Positions 26,771 through 35,488 of a stretch of DNA of 64,000 nt are shown here, piece by piece (positions within the stretch are counted from its first letter, which is position 1; every line of letters starts with the position of its first letter). The notes beneath the pieces are model-generated. The model did not search any database and was not told where the DNA came from. It saw only the letters and a program-made list of their open reading frames with translations. Both the position numbers and the translations under genes were made by a program. This stretch comes from Natronoglycomyces albus (lineage in GTDB: Bacteria > Actinomycetota > Actinomycetes > Mycobacteriales > Micromonosporaceae): assembly GCF_016925535.1 (NCBI RefSeq), contig NZ_CP070496.1, positions 1,798,001-1,862,000 of the forward strand. The letters are read 5' to 3'.

Positions 26771-27592
26771 ATGGTAAAAACCGAACCCACAACCACACCG
26801 AACAGGAAACTCACCGTACGACAGCGGCGGCGACTAAGCCTGACCATTCAGTACCTCGCCTTCATCGCCGCAGTGGGCATCGTGGCCTGGATTGCCGACT
26901 GGGCCACCATCGCCGACTCGTTCTTCGACCTGTCGGTAGCCTCGGGAATGTTCCCCGACGCCTACCGGGCGCTGGCCAACACCGTCACCTATACGGTGCT
27001 CGCCTACGCGGTAGGTTCGCTCATCGGCGTGCCGCTAGCGCTTATGCGCATATCGGCGAACTTCGTCTATCGATGGTTCGCCATGATCTACATCGAAATC
27101 TTCCGTGGGCTGCCAGCCCTGCTGGTGCTATTCCTGGTCGGTTTCGGTCTTCCCATGGCCTTCCCAGGGCTCTCCTTGCCCGGCGGGGTCTATGGCACCG
27201 TGGCCCTGGCACTAGGTCTCACCTCCTCGGCATACATCGCCGAGACAGTGCGCGCTGGCATCCAAGCGGTGCCCTCGGGGCAGGTGGAGGCGGCTCGGTC
27301 GTTGGGAATGTCGCACTCGCGCACCATGACCACGGTCGTGTTGCCGCAGGCGATTCGCATCGTCATTCCGCCGTTGACAAATGAGTTCGTGATGCTCACC
27401 AAGGACTCCTCCTTGGTGTTCGCCATCGGGCTCACGGCGGCGACGATGGAGATAACCCGATTGGCCGACAGCACGCTCAATGCCGAGGCCAATGCCACGC
27501 CACTGGTGGTGGGTGGCCTGCTGTATCTGATGTTGACCGTCCCCTTGGGATATGTGGCCCGGTTGCTAGAGAACAAGGGAGGTCGCTCATGA
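26771..27592 (+). CDS. Polar amino-acid ABC transporter permease (HisM/GlnP type)
   Basis: 273 residues with about five membrane segments. The EAA loop with the cytoplasmic coupling helix is [20 protein letters not shown], followed by [26 protein letters not shown], the usual family ending. It begins 6 bp after the binding-protein gene and overlaps the ATPase gene by 4 bp. The N-terminal 45 residues form an extra helix and cytoplasmic tail. Only one permease gene is present, so it would act as a homodimer. Confidence 0.93.
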   Translation: MVKTEPTTTPNRKLTVRQRRRLSLTIQYLAFIAAVGIVAWIADWATIADSFFDLSVASGMFPDAYRALANTVTYTVLAYAVGSLIGVPLALMRISANFVYRWFAMIYIEIFRGLPALLVLFLVGFGLPMAFPGLSLPGGVYGTVALALGLTSSAYIAETVRAGIQAVPSGQVEAARSLGMSHSRTMTTVVLPQAIRIVIPPLTNEFVMLTKDSSLVFAIGLTAATMEITRLADSTLNAEANATPLVVGGLLYLMLTVPLGYVARLLENKGGRS

Positions 27593-28353
27593 CCGATGTC
27601 GAGGCCGATCAGTCCCCACCCATCGTGTCTGTGTCGCAGTTGCATAAGTACTTCGGCAAGAATGAAGTCCTCAAAGGCATCGACCTGGAGATCAACGAAG
27701 GAGAGGTTGTCTGTGTCATCGGGCCCTCTGGCTCGGGCAAGTCAACCCTGCTGCGTTGCATCAACCTGTTGGAGGAAGTCACCTCTGGCTACATCTGGGC
27801 GGCTGGACATGAGATGACCCACCCCGATTGCGACGTCGACGCCGCGCGGCGTGACATCGGAATGGTCTTTCAGCACTTTAATCTCTTCGAGCACATGACG
27901 ATTCTGCAAAATGTCACCATCGCTCAACGCAAGGTGCTCAAACGTTCCAAGGCCGAGGCGGGCCATATGGCACGTCAACAGTTGGAATCGGTGGGAGTGG
28001 GGGAGAAGGTCGACGCCAAACCCTCCCAGCTCTCCGGCGGACAAAAACAGCGTGTGGCTATCGCCAGAGCCTTGGCGATGCAGCCACAGCTGATGCTGTT
28101 CGACGAGCCCACCTCAGCGCTCGATCCGGAGCTAGTGGGCGACGTGCTGGCGGTTATGAAGGAACTGGCCACACAGGGCATGACGATGATCGTGGTGACC
28201 CACGAGATGGGATTTGCTCGTGAGGTGGCCGACCGGGTGGTGTTCATGGACGGCGGCGTGGTCGTCGAACAGGGGCCGCCCTCCGAGGTATTGACCGATC
28301 CGCAGGAAGAACGCACCCGCAGTTTCCTGGCGCGGGTGTTGGAGAAGACCTAG
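27589..28353 (+). CDS. Polar amino-acid ABC transporter ATP-binding protein (GlnQ type)
   Basis: 254 residues. Walker [11 protein letters not shown]-loop [11 protein letters not shown], signature LSGGQKQR, Walker [16 protein letters not shown]-loop and H-loop VVTHEMGFA are all intact. [21 protein letters not shown] is the usual C-terminal block of the glutamine/glutamate importer ATPases. Last gene of the operon, followed by a strong hairpin terminator. Confidence 0.95.
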   Translation: MTDVEADQSPPIVSVSQLHKYFGKNEVLKGIDLEINEGEVVCVIGPSGSGKSTLLRCINLLEEVTSGYIWAAGHEMTHPDCDVDAARRDIGMVFQHFNLFEHMTILQNVTIAQRKVLKRSKAEAGHMARQQLESVGVGEKVDAKPSQLSGGQKQRVAIARALAMQPQLMLFDEPTSALDPELVGDVLAVMKELATQGMTMIVVTHEMGFAREVADRVVFMDGGVVVEQGPPSEVLTDPQEERTRSFLARVLEKT

Positions 28354-28370
28354 CGTCGAATCCGCCAAAC

Positions 28371-28418
28371 CGCCAGTGGGGTGGGATGCCGTGCCAGCGG
28401 CGTCCCACCCCACTGGCG
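28371..28418 (+). terminator. Strong hairpin terminator after the amino-acid transporter operon
   Basis: CGCCAGTGGGGTGGGATGCC and its near-perfect complement form a stem of about 19 bp with an 8-10 base loop. It starts 18 bp after the ATPase stop. Confidence 0.8.
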
Positions 28419-28468
28419 TGAGGACGGTCCGGGGTGGGACGCGCAGGGGCGGTAGAGATAATGAGGCC

Positions 28469-30076
28469 ATGAGCGCATCGTCTGATTCCACGTTTCCCCC
28501 ACATGTTTCCGCGACGCCGAACGCCGCCTCTGGCGCTGAGACGACGCTGTGGAGATCAAAGTCGGTGGTGAGTCCGGTCAGCCGCGATGCCGACGCCATC
28601 CAGACCACCGGTGAATTCATCACCTGGGTTGGCCGGGCGAGCGAAGCCCCGGCCTCGGATACCACGGTGGACCTGGGCGCGACCGTGGTGACACCGGCCT
28701 TCGTCGACTCCCATGCGCATATGCTGTTCACCGGATCGGAGCTATCCAACCCGAGTTTGTCGGCGGCGACCTCGGCGGAGTCGTTTCTCGACATCGTCGC
28801 CTCTCACGCGGCCACCCTCGCCCCAAGCGACCCGGTGATTCTGCGAGGCTGGGACGAGACCACCTGGGCTGATGCGACCTTCCCCGAGACCGAGAAATTG
28901 GTCAACGCCGCAGGAGGGCGCGATTACTACTTTCCACGCGCCTGCGGCCATATCGGCCTTGCCTCCCCGTCCTTGGTCGCCGCGCATCCGCAGCTGGCCC
29001 AACTTGACGGCTACGACGCTGGCGGCATTATGCGTCAGGCCGCCCACCGGGCCACGTTTTCCCTGTTGACCCGGCATGTTGGCTTGTCGTTGCGTCAAAG
29101 TTGGAATTCGGCGGCACTCAAACACGCCGCCAGCCTTGGTGTCGCTGCTGTGGTGGAGTGCGCGATCTCCACCGACGACCCCTACTGCGAACAGGACTTC
29201 CAACAGCTGCTCGCCCTCGGTGAGCGCAGCGACCACCCAGCGGTCTTCGGGTGGTGGGCCGAACTGTGCGCCGCTGAGAAAGCACGTGACCTCGGAGCTT
29301 ATGGATGCGGGGGTGATTTGAACATGGATGGCTCCATCGGCGCGCGCACCGCGGCGCTGAAAGAACCATACTTCGACGAGGAGTCCACCAGCGGCCACCT
29401 GTACTTGACGGCCGACCAAGTCCATGAGCATTTGCTCGACTGCCGTCGTTTCGGCCTACCCGCCGCGTTTCACTCGATCGGTGACGCCGCCACGGCCACG
29501 GTCATCGACGCATTCCATAAACTGGCCGCCCACGTGGATGTCGAGGAGATCCGGCTGGCCCGCCACCGGGTCGAACACTGCGAAATGGTCGACAAGGACC
29601 TCATCGCCGGCCTGGTCAAGTATGGCCTGTACGCCTCAGTGCAACCGTCGTTCGACGCGGCCTGGGGCGGGCTGGAGAAGATGTACGCCTCGCGGCTGGG
29701 TAAGCAACGCTCACTCGAGGCCAACCCCTTGGCCAGCTTGGCTGGAGTCGGTGTTCCCCTAGCGTTCGGTTCAGACTCGCCGGTGACGGCAATCGACCCC
29801 TGGGGTGGGGTGCGCGCCGCAGTTCATCTGCACAACCCGACGCAGCGGCTCGGGATGGCCACGGCGTTTGCCGCCGCCACTCGCGGCGGATGGAGGGCGT
29901 TGGGCATCGACGACGCCGGGGCGATCATGCCCGGCCAACGGGCACATTTCGCGGCTTGGGAAATCGCCCAGGACAGCCTCGACGCCACCGGTTTGCCCGA
30001 CATCGCCGACCAAAGTGTGGCCACTCCCCGTTGCGGCGCCACAGTCTCCTCCGGGCATCTCATACACCAAAATTAG
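28469..30076 (+). CDS. YtcJ-like metal-dependent amidohydrolase
   Basis: 535 residues from ATG 28469, just after the transporter terminator. Amidohydrolase family 3: metal-binding DSHAHM (His82 and His84), FHSIGDAAT, RHRVEHCEMV and LAFGSDSPVTAIDPW are visible in the expected order, and GRVxG-like end blocks follow (GIDDAGAIMPGQRAHFA). Such enzymes hydrolyse C-N bonds in cyclic or formylated substrates; the substrate is unknown. It is not in an operon with its neighbours. Confidence 0.9.
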   Translation: MSASSDSTFPPHVSATPNAASGAETTLWRSKSVVSPVSRDADAIQTTGEFITWVGRASEAPASDTTVDLGATVVTPAFVDSHAHMLFTGSELSNPSLSAATSAESFLDIVASHAATLAPSDPVILRGWDETTWADATFPETEKLVNAAGGRDYYFPRACGHIGLASPSLVAAHPQLAQLDGYDAGGIMRQAAHRATFSLLTRHVGLSLRQSWNSAALKHAASLGVAAVVECAISTDDPYCEQDFQQLLALGERSDHPAVFGWWAELCAAEKARDLGAYGCGGDLNMDGSIGARTAALKEPYFDEESTSGHLYLTADQVHEHLLDCRRFGLPAAFHSIGDAATATVIDAFHKLAAHVDVEEIRLARHRVEHCEMVDKDLIAGLVKYGLYASVQPSFDAAWGGLEKMYASRLGKQRSLEANPLASLAGVGVPLAFGSDSPVTAIDPWGGVRAAVHLHNPTQRLGMATAFAAATRGGWRALGIDDAGAIMPGQRAHFAAWEIAQDSLDATGLPDIADQSVATPRCGATVSSGHLIHQN

Positions 30077-30793
30077 GGTCCGCGCGGGGGCTTGCCCGAA
30101 GCGAACGTGCCACTTTTCACGCGAGGCCCAAGCGGCGAATTACGTTGCTACGCAGGCAAAACACAATCCACAATGTAAAGATGAATAAATTTGTAGAACG
30201 GGTTTTGCGGACCCGGTTGACAGCCCCCCATAGGGAGGGCTTACCGTTTGTAAGTCCACGGCGAACAGCGCTTTGCTGGACGTCAATACACTCGGGGGCG
30301 ACTCGACTTGTTTCTCTCCCACGCAGACTGGACAAACGGTGGCTCGCGGCCGCAAGCCACCGGCGGCCAGGTCCAGATCGCGGGGGTCGGCGGAGCGAGG
30401 CGAGCAAGTCGCCGGTAGCGCCTTCTTAGCTGCCGATAACGATCAGTAGACAACAGTTCGTTGCCGCTCAGCCTGACGGTCACGAATTGGTCCGAAGGTC
30501 GTTGTCGAACGCAGAGAATGCGCTGGCCGTACAGGGACTGGGAGAAACCCGTGCGAGGGGCGCAATGCATCTGAGGCATGCGCCCCTTTGCCGTATCCAC
30601 CAACAGCCCACAAAACGGTGAACCCCCAGCGGCGCCAATCGCCCCACTCGACCTCGCCGCACACCCCAAACCACCCCAAAAACACCGCCACCGAGCCCCG
30701 GCCCATAACGGCACCAAGCAGGAGTGGGACCAAAAACGACCACCGGCTACAGTGGTGCCCGAACCGATATCCCCACCGGTCGCAAGGAGACCA
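30077..30793. other. 717-bp spacer, AT-rich at left, structured and terminated at right
   Basis: The left part (30140-30200) is AT-rich. A 79- to 82-codon frame from ATG 30181 has no ribosome-binding site and Arg/Pro/Ser composition, so I do not call it. The middle has a promoter-like site and nested hairpins (see the separate ncRNA entry). The right end (30590-30793) is C/A-rich with no start signal until the lnt ribosome-binding site AAGGAG at about 30783. Confidence 0.4.
30217..30588 (+). ncRNA. Candidate structured non-coding RNA with promoter and terminator
   Basis: TTGACA at 30217-30222 followed 17 bp later by CTTACC could be a sigma-70 type promoter. Downstream, CTGGAC and GTCCAG enclose a hairpin GGTGGCT/AGCCACC, and GGTCGGCG pairs with a later CGCCGG region. 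The stretch ends in a terminator-like hairpin, AGGGGCGCAATGC / GCATGCGCCCCT followed by TTG (30556-30588). I compared it in memory with RNase P, tmRNA, SRP and 6S RNAs and could not match it. An alternative is a decayed gene or a long leader of lnt. Confidence 0.3.
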
Positions 30794-32449
30794 ATGACCA
30801 CCAGTGAACCACCGCCTTCGCCCTTGCCCCGACTCGTGGCGTCACTGGTCACCGACTCCGCGCCGAACAAAGCCGCCCCCGGCCCCCGGTTCACACTCCC
30901 CGTAGCACTCGCCCTCGCCATCATCGCTGGATTGGCCCTCGTAGCCGCATTCCCACCCATAGGCTGGTGGCCCCTAGCCCCCATCTCCGTGGCGCTCATG
31001 GCCGCAGCAGTCCACCGCCGGCGCCCACGCGGCGGATTCGGCATCGGATTCGTCGCCGGACTCGCCTTCTTCCTACCCCTGTTGTCATGGGCCTCCACCC
31101 AAGTGGGCCAATGGCCCTGGATCTTCCTCTCCGCATTGCAAGCGGTCTTCCTAGGACTCATCGGCCTAGCCCTAGCCGCCGCCAGCGGCCTCATCGACCG
31201 CCACCGCGCCCTATGGCCCCTCGCCATCGCCCTAGCCTGGGTCGCGCAAGAAGCCCTGCGCTCCCGCCAACCCTGGGGAGGATTCCCCTGGGGCCGACTG
31301 GCCTTCAGTCAAGCCGACTCACCCACCGTCGCCGCCGCCTGGCTCGGCGGAGCGCCACTAGTCACCTTCATCACCGCGCTGGCCGCCGGAACACTCCTGA
31401 CCGCAGCCTGGAGGCGGCGCTGGTTTAGCAAACCATCCCCACAGACCCTCACCAGACCACTGGCCCTCGCCGGTACCGCCGCGATCCTCATGGTGGTGCC
31501 CATGTGGCTGCCGCTGCACCTGAGTGCCCCCGACGGCGACGACATCACCGTGGGCGTCGTACAAGGCAACGTGCCCCGCATCGGGCTGGACTTCAACGCC
31601 CAACGCCGAGCCGTCCTCGACAACCACGTCCAAGGCACCATCGAGTTGGCCCAACGCGCGGACGCCGGAGAGATCCCCCGGCCCGACCTAGTCGTATGGC
31701 CCGAAAACGCCTCCGACATCGACCCCATCGCCAACGAAGACGCCTACGAGGAGATCTCCCGCGCGGCCGAAGCCATCGCCGCGCCCATCGTCGTTGGCGG
31801 CATCGTCCGTGACCAAGACGGTCTGCACAACGCCAGCCTGGTATGGGACCCCGTCACCGGCCCCGGGTACATGTACTCCAAACAGCATCCGGTGCCGTTC
31901 GCCGAATACGTTCCCGCCAAGGACTTCTTTCGCACCATCGCCGGATGGATTGACCAACGTATGGCCGATGGCCTCGACTCCGTCGCCGGATTCACCCCCG
32001 GAGACCAACCAGGCGTCATCCCCGTCGCCGACACCGCCATCTCCGGCATCATCTGCTTCGAAGTCGCCTATGACGGCCTGGTCGCCGAAGGAGTCCGCGA
32101 AGGCAGCGAAATCATCGCCGTGCAAACGAACAACGCCACCTTCAACAACGCCGAAGCCACCCAACAACTGGCCATGGTGCAGCTGCGCTCAGTCGAACAC
32201 GCCCGCCACGGCCTCATGGCCTCCACAGTCGGCGTCTCGGGCTTCACCGACGAATACGGCAACGTCTCCCAGGCCACCACCTTCAACACCCCGGCCGCGC
32301 TCTCGCAGACACTCCAACTGGGCGAAGCCACCACACCCGCCACGAAACTGGGTATCCTTCCCGAAATGATCATGGTCGCACTGGCCCTGATCGCACTCGG
32401 CTACACCGTCGCCGTGCGCACCCGAGATCGCCGGGCAGGAAAGGGCTGA
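30794..32449 (+). CDS. lnt: Apolipoprotein N-acyltransferase Lnt
   Basis: 551 residues from ATG 30794, preceded by AAGGAGACC. The N-terminal half has 6-7 membrane segments; the C-terminal half is a nitrilase domain on the outer face. The catalytic triad is visible as Glu304 (VVWPEN), Lys363 (YSKQHPVPFAEYVP) and Cys421 (GIICFEVAY). It transfers the third acyl chain to lipoproteins. The dolichol-phosphate-mannose synthase gene follows after 6 bp, the arrangement known as split Ppm1 in several actinobacteria. Confidence 0.95.
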   Translation: MTTSEPPPSPLPRLVASLVTDSAPNKAAPGPRFTLPVALALAIIAGLALVAAFPPIGWWPLAPISVALMAAAVHRRRPRGGFGIGFVAGLAFFLPLLSWASTQVGQWPWIFLSALQAVFLGLIGLALAAASGLIDRHRALWPLAIALAWVAQEALRSRQPWGGFPWGRLAFSQADSPTVAAAWLGGAPLVTFITALAAGTLLTAAWRRRWFSKPSPQTLTRPLALAGTAAILMVVPMWLPLHLSAPDGDDITVGVVQGNVPRIGLDFNAQRRAVLDNHVQGTIELAQRADAGEIPRPDLVVWPENASDIDPIANEDAYEEISRAAEAIAAPIVVGGIVRDQDGLHNASLVWDPVTGPGYMYSKQHPVPFAEYVPAKDFFRTIAGWIDQRMADGLDSVAGFTPGDQPGVIPVADTAISGIICFEVAYDGLVAEGVREGSEIIAVQTNNATFNNAEATQQLAMVQLRSVEHARHGLMASTVGVSGFTDEYGNVSQATTFNTPAALSQTLQLGEATTPATKLGILPEMIMVALALIALGYTVAVRTRDRRAGKG

Positions 32450-32455
32450 CCACAC

Positions 32456-33238
32456 ATGACCGACACGCCACCACCCGAAGAGAGTGGGGCTGAGGCCTAC
32501 AACCCCGGAAAAGTCCTCGTCGCCATCCCCACCTACAACGAACGCGACAACATCACCGACATCGTCGCCGCCGTGCGAGAACACGCGCCAGCGGCCGACA
32601 TCCTCGTCGTCGACGACAACTCCCCAGACGGCACCGGAGCCATCGCCGAGGACCTCTCCAGCACCTCTAAGGCCGTCCACGTACTCCACCGCGCCAAGAA
32701 AGCCGGACTTGGAGCCGCCTACCTGGCCGCATTCGCCTGGGCCCGCGAACAACACTACGACGTCGTCGTCGAAATGGACGCCGACGGCTCCCACGACGCA
32801 GCCGACCTACCCCGCCTGCTCGCCGCCCTCGACGGCTGCGAAGTCGTCATCGGCTCCCGCTATATCCCCGGCGGACGCATCGTCAACTGGCCCAAACGCC
32901 GCGAGCTGCTTTCGCGCGGAGCCTCCCTGTACACGCGCTTCATGCTCAGCCTGCCCATTCGCGACGTCACCGCAGGCTTTCGCGCCTACAAAATCCCCAG
33001 CCTGCACCGACTCGACCTCACCTCAGTGACCTCAGTGGGCTACTGCTTCCAAATCGACCTCACCCGCCGCGCCGTCGCCGCAGGTCAGATCGTCACCGAA
33101 GTCCCCATCGTGTTCACCGAACGACGCCTCGGAGCCTCCAAAATGAGCGGAACGATCGCGGTCGAAGCCCTCCGTAACGTCACCAGATGGGGCCTCACCC
33201 ATCGCCTGCACCAGCTACGACGCCTGATAAAAAAGTGA
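32456..33238 (+). CDS. ppm1: Polyprenol-monophosphomannose synthase (Ppm1 catalytic domain)
   Basis: 260 residues, GT2 fold: VAIPTYNERDNITDIV, LVVDDNSPDGTG, the metal-binding VVEMDADGSHD, GSRYIPGGRIVNWP, then VTAGFRAYK and GYCFQIDL. It transfers mannose from GDP-mannose to a polyprenyl phosphate, feeding extracytoplasmic mannosyltransferases and protein O-mannosylation. No C-terminal membrane segments; the adjacent Lnt may anchor it to the membrane. Confidence 0.94.
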   Translation: MTDTPPPEESGAEAYNPGKVLVAIPTYNERDNITDIVAAVREHAPAADILVVDDNSPDGTGAIAEDLSSTSKAVHVLHRAKKAGLGAAYLAAFAWAREQHYDVVVEMDADGSHDAADLPRLLAALDGCEVVIGSRYIPGGRIVNWPKRRELLSRGASLYTRFMLSLPIRDVTAGFRAYKIPSLHRLDLTSVTSVGYCFQIDLTRRAVAAGQIVTEVPIVFTERRLGASKMSGTIAVEALRNVTRWGLTHRLHQLRRLIKK

Positions 33239-33346
33239 CAACCACCGCCGTCGACACAGGCCACAGCGCAAACGCAGTGCCAACTGCCCCCATCCAGACC
33301 GCGCAGGATTGCACCCCAACAACCCTCAAGTGGCACAATGGGAACC

Positions 33347-33913
33347 ATGACAGACCCACGCACGCGATCCGGACAGCCCGGACGAACCTTCACCGGCCGC
33401 ATGAGCTACCCCATCCGCCTCTCATTCGCCCTGTGGCTGATCGCCGAATTCGCGCTCGTCGTGCTCGCCGTATGGGGCCTGGGAGTGGGTTGGACCATCG
33501 TCCTCTTCCTCGGCACCAGCGTGCTCGGCGTCATCCTCATCAACATATGGGGAATGAAATCCCTGCGCACGCTTCAGGAAGCTTACCGGCTGGGCAAAGA
33601 CCCCCGTAGCCACATGCCATCCGGGTTCGCCACCGTCGGCTCAATCCTGCTCATCGTGCCCGGATTCGTCACCGACCTGCTCGGGTTGCTGCTGATCCTG
33701 CCGCCCACCCGATTCCTCTTCAAGAAACTAGCCCTCTACATCAGCGCGATGCTGCCCTCACCGGCCACCATCATCAACCGCAACCGGTCGGGCCGCGACA
33801 CCCCACTAGGCGAGGACATCATCGACGGGGAAGTCCTCAACGACGACCCACCCATCCGCAAACCCGCCGAAGACCCCCGCCGCATCGAAGGCGAGGACCC
33901 ACCCAAGAACTAA
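33347..33913 (+). CDS. fxsA: FxsA family membrane protein
   Basis: 188 residues from ATG 33347 (ATG 33338 is also possible). Four hydrophobic segments and the family blocks EFALVVLAVWGLGVGWTIV, and then LLIVPGFVTDLLGLLLILPPTR, are typical of FxsA, whose E. coli member relieves phage T7 exclusion when overproduced. A polar tail of about 60 residues ends the protein. It lies 108 bp after ppm1. Confidence 0.9.
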   Translation: MTDPRTRSGQPGRTFTGRMSYPIRLSFALWLIAEFALVVLAVWGLGVGWTIVLFLGTSVLGVILINIWGMKSLRTLQEAYRLGKDPRSHMPSGFATVGSILLIVPGFVTDLLGLLLILPPTRFLFKKLALYISAMLPSPATIINRNRSGRDTPLGEDIIDGEVLNDDPPIRKPAEDPRRIEGEDPPKN

Positions 33914-33961
33914 ACATCGGTTGGGCCCCGAGAGCATGCTCTCGGGGCCCAACCGATGTTT
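33912..33961. terminator. Perfect 50-bp palindromic terminator between fxsA and rbpA
   Basis: The sequence AAACATCGG...CCGATGTTT is a perfect palindrome over 50 bp with no loop bases except those forced by folding. It begins just over the fxsA stop and ends 35 bp before the convergent rbpA stop, so it can serve both. Confidence 0.85.
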
Positions 33962-33995
33962 ACATCGACCCGGGCCTCAGGCCCGAAGTCCTAGC

Positions 33996-34337
33996 TTATG
34001 ACTCACCGCGCCGAGCCCGCATCTCCTGCAGGCGCTCGTTGAGAATCTCCTCCAGCTCCTCCATGGAGCGGCGCTCCAGCAGCATGTCCCAGTGGGTGCG
34101 CGGAGGCTTCGTCTTCTTCGTCTGCGGCTCCTCGCCGTCGACCAACTTGGCGACCGAACCGTCAAGCCGGCACTCCCACGTAGCCGGGATCTCCGCCTCG
34201 GCCGCGAACGGCACCTCAAAACGGTGACCCTGCGGACACACGAAGTCCCGAGACTGGCGCGGAGCCAGTTCGGTATTGCGGTCAGATTCGTAGGAGACAG
34301 CCCCAAGTCGGCTGCCGCGTAGCATTCGCTCGCCCAT
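33996..34337 (-). CDS. rbpA: RNA polymerase-binding protein RbpA
   Basis: 113 residues from ATG 34337. The N-terminal tail MGERMLRGSRLGAVSYESDR and the sigma-binding C-terminal block PPRTHWDMLLERRSMEELEE are nearly invariant in the family. RbpA stabilises the housekeeping sigma factor-RNA polymerase open complex. The core carries CPQGH and WECRLDG; the two Cys plus the His may bind zinc as in streptomycete RbpA (mycobacterial RbpA lacks them). Confidence 0.96.
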   Translation of the reverse strand: MGERMLRGSRLGAVSYESDRNTELAPRQSRDFVCPQGHRFEVPFAAEAEIPATWECRLDGSVAKLVDGEEPQTKKTKPPRTHWDMLLERRSMEELEEILNERLQEMRARRGES

Positions 34338-34717
34338 TATCCCTGCACTTCCCCTTGTAGCCATCAACCCAGCGCGTCGACATTGACCGTGCTCAGAGTT
34401 CAACGACGCACACAGCCGAAATGTTTCCGGCCCCGACCATCTCACAGTCGACGCACCTGACGTTTCGGCCCAACTCACCATCTTCCCAGCAAGTGAGGCT
34501 TACGTCCCTCAAGTGTTACCGATATCGCGTCATCTCGCCCGCATCCGACCCCATGAATGTGACACAAGACTAGCTACAGGCCACGTCAACTCTACCCACA
34601 ATCGCCGCCGACGTCGCAACGGCAGGCAACCACACACAAGCACCAGCCGCCCACAACCCTACGTCTGGCCACCTCAAAGGGCCGGTGGACTCCGGACACC
34701 ACCACGAACCCGGCCAG
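34338..34717. other. 380-bp spacer upstream of rbpA
   Basis: It must contain the rbpA promoter. I see no reliable gene; the forward open frame at 34513-34812 runs antisense into tdk with Pro/Thr/His composition and no ribosome-binding site. GTGAGGCTTAC at about 34492 resembles the left end of the 99-bp repeat, but no matching right end follows. Confidence 0.35.
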
Positions 34718-35395
34718 CTAACTCCCCACATTGGGGGACAACTCACCGCGCATATAGTGCTTGCGACACAGCACCTGATAGTGCAACTCGCCCTCATCGG
34801 TATCCCCGATGACGACCCGCTGCCCCTGCCGCACCAAATCACCTCGGAACACACGCCCATTCAACTGCCCAGCAGCCCCACACCAGCACAACACCTCCAC
34901 CTGCAAACGACACACCTCATCGGCCAACTCGAACAGACGCGCGCTGGCGGGGAACAAGGTCGAGGTGAAATCTGAGTTCAAGCCGAAGGCGTAGCAGTCC
35001 ACTCCGTGTTCGTCGACGAGAGTCGCCAGCTGTTCTATCTGTGGGATCGAGTAGAACTGGGCTTCGTCGCCGATGATGTAGTCCACGTCCAAGGACCGTG
35101 CCAAGGCTAGGACGTCCTCTTCGTCACTGAGCAGGTGTGCGTCCTTGCTCAGTCCGATGCGGGTGGTGACCTGTGAGTGTCCGGACCTGTCGTGGGCGGT
35201 CAACAGAAGCCCACGTCGCCCTTGGCGAGTGTGGTTGTAGTGGATTTGCAGAGCCAGAGTGGACTTTCCGCAGTCCATGGGGCCATAGAAGAACTTAAAA
35301 CGGGCGGCCGGGCGTTGATGGGCCGCGACACCTGTAGCCGGTTGCAAAGGCACTTGGCCGGCCCCGAAATCCTGTGCACCACTGAAATTTGTCAC
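34718..35395 (-). CDS. tdk: Thymidine kinase (type II)
   Basis: 225 residues if GTG 35395 is the start; upstream in-frame codons overlap a terminator palindrome, so the longer frame to 35452 is unlikely. P-loop GPMDCGKST at about 38-46, the DYIIGDEAQFYS Walker B-like motif, and a lasso with zinc cysteines (VLCWCGAAGQLNGR and VLCRKHY). It phosphorylates thymidine in nucleoside salvage. Confidence 0.92.
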   Translation of the reverse strand: MTNFSGAQDFGAGQVPLQPATGVAAHQRPAARFKFFYGPMDCGKSTLALQIHYNHTRQGRRGLLLTAHDRSGHSQVTTRIGLSKDAHLLSDEEDVLALARSLDVDYIIGDEAQFYSIPQIEQLATLVDEHGVDCYAFGLNSDFTSTLFPASARLFELADEVCRLQVEVLCWCGAAGQLNGRVFRGDLVRQGQRVVIGDTDEGELHYQVLCRKHYMRGELSPNVGS

Positions 35396-35438
35396 GGGCG
35401 TCGAGCTTAGTGGCGGCGCGCCACCTGAGCGCACGCGG

Positions 35439-35468
35439 GAGGTGGCCCGCACCGGTGCGGGCCACCTC
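35439..35468 (-). terminator. Perfect 30-bp palindromic terminator
   Basis: GAGGTGGCCCGCACC and its exact complement, 21 bp after the stop of the leftward MFS gene and before tdk in the same direction. It therefore separates the two transcripts. Confidence 0.8.
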
Positions 35469-35488
35469 TGCTATGTGCGGGTTGGCAC

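Noticed and set aside
30181-30429. 82-codon open frame upstream of lnt
   Set aside because: No ribosome-binding site, Arg/Ser/Pro-rich text and overlap with a hairpin-rich segment favour an RNA or nothing.
34492-34502. GTGAGGCTTAC as a third copy of the 99-bp repeat
   Set aside because: Only the first ten bases match, and neither the core nor the right end is present within 150 bp.
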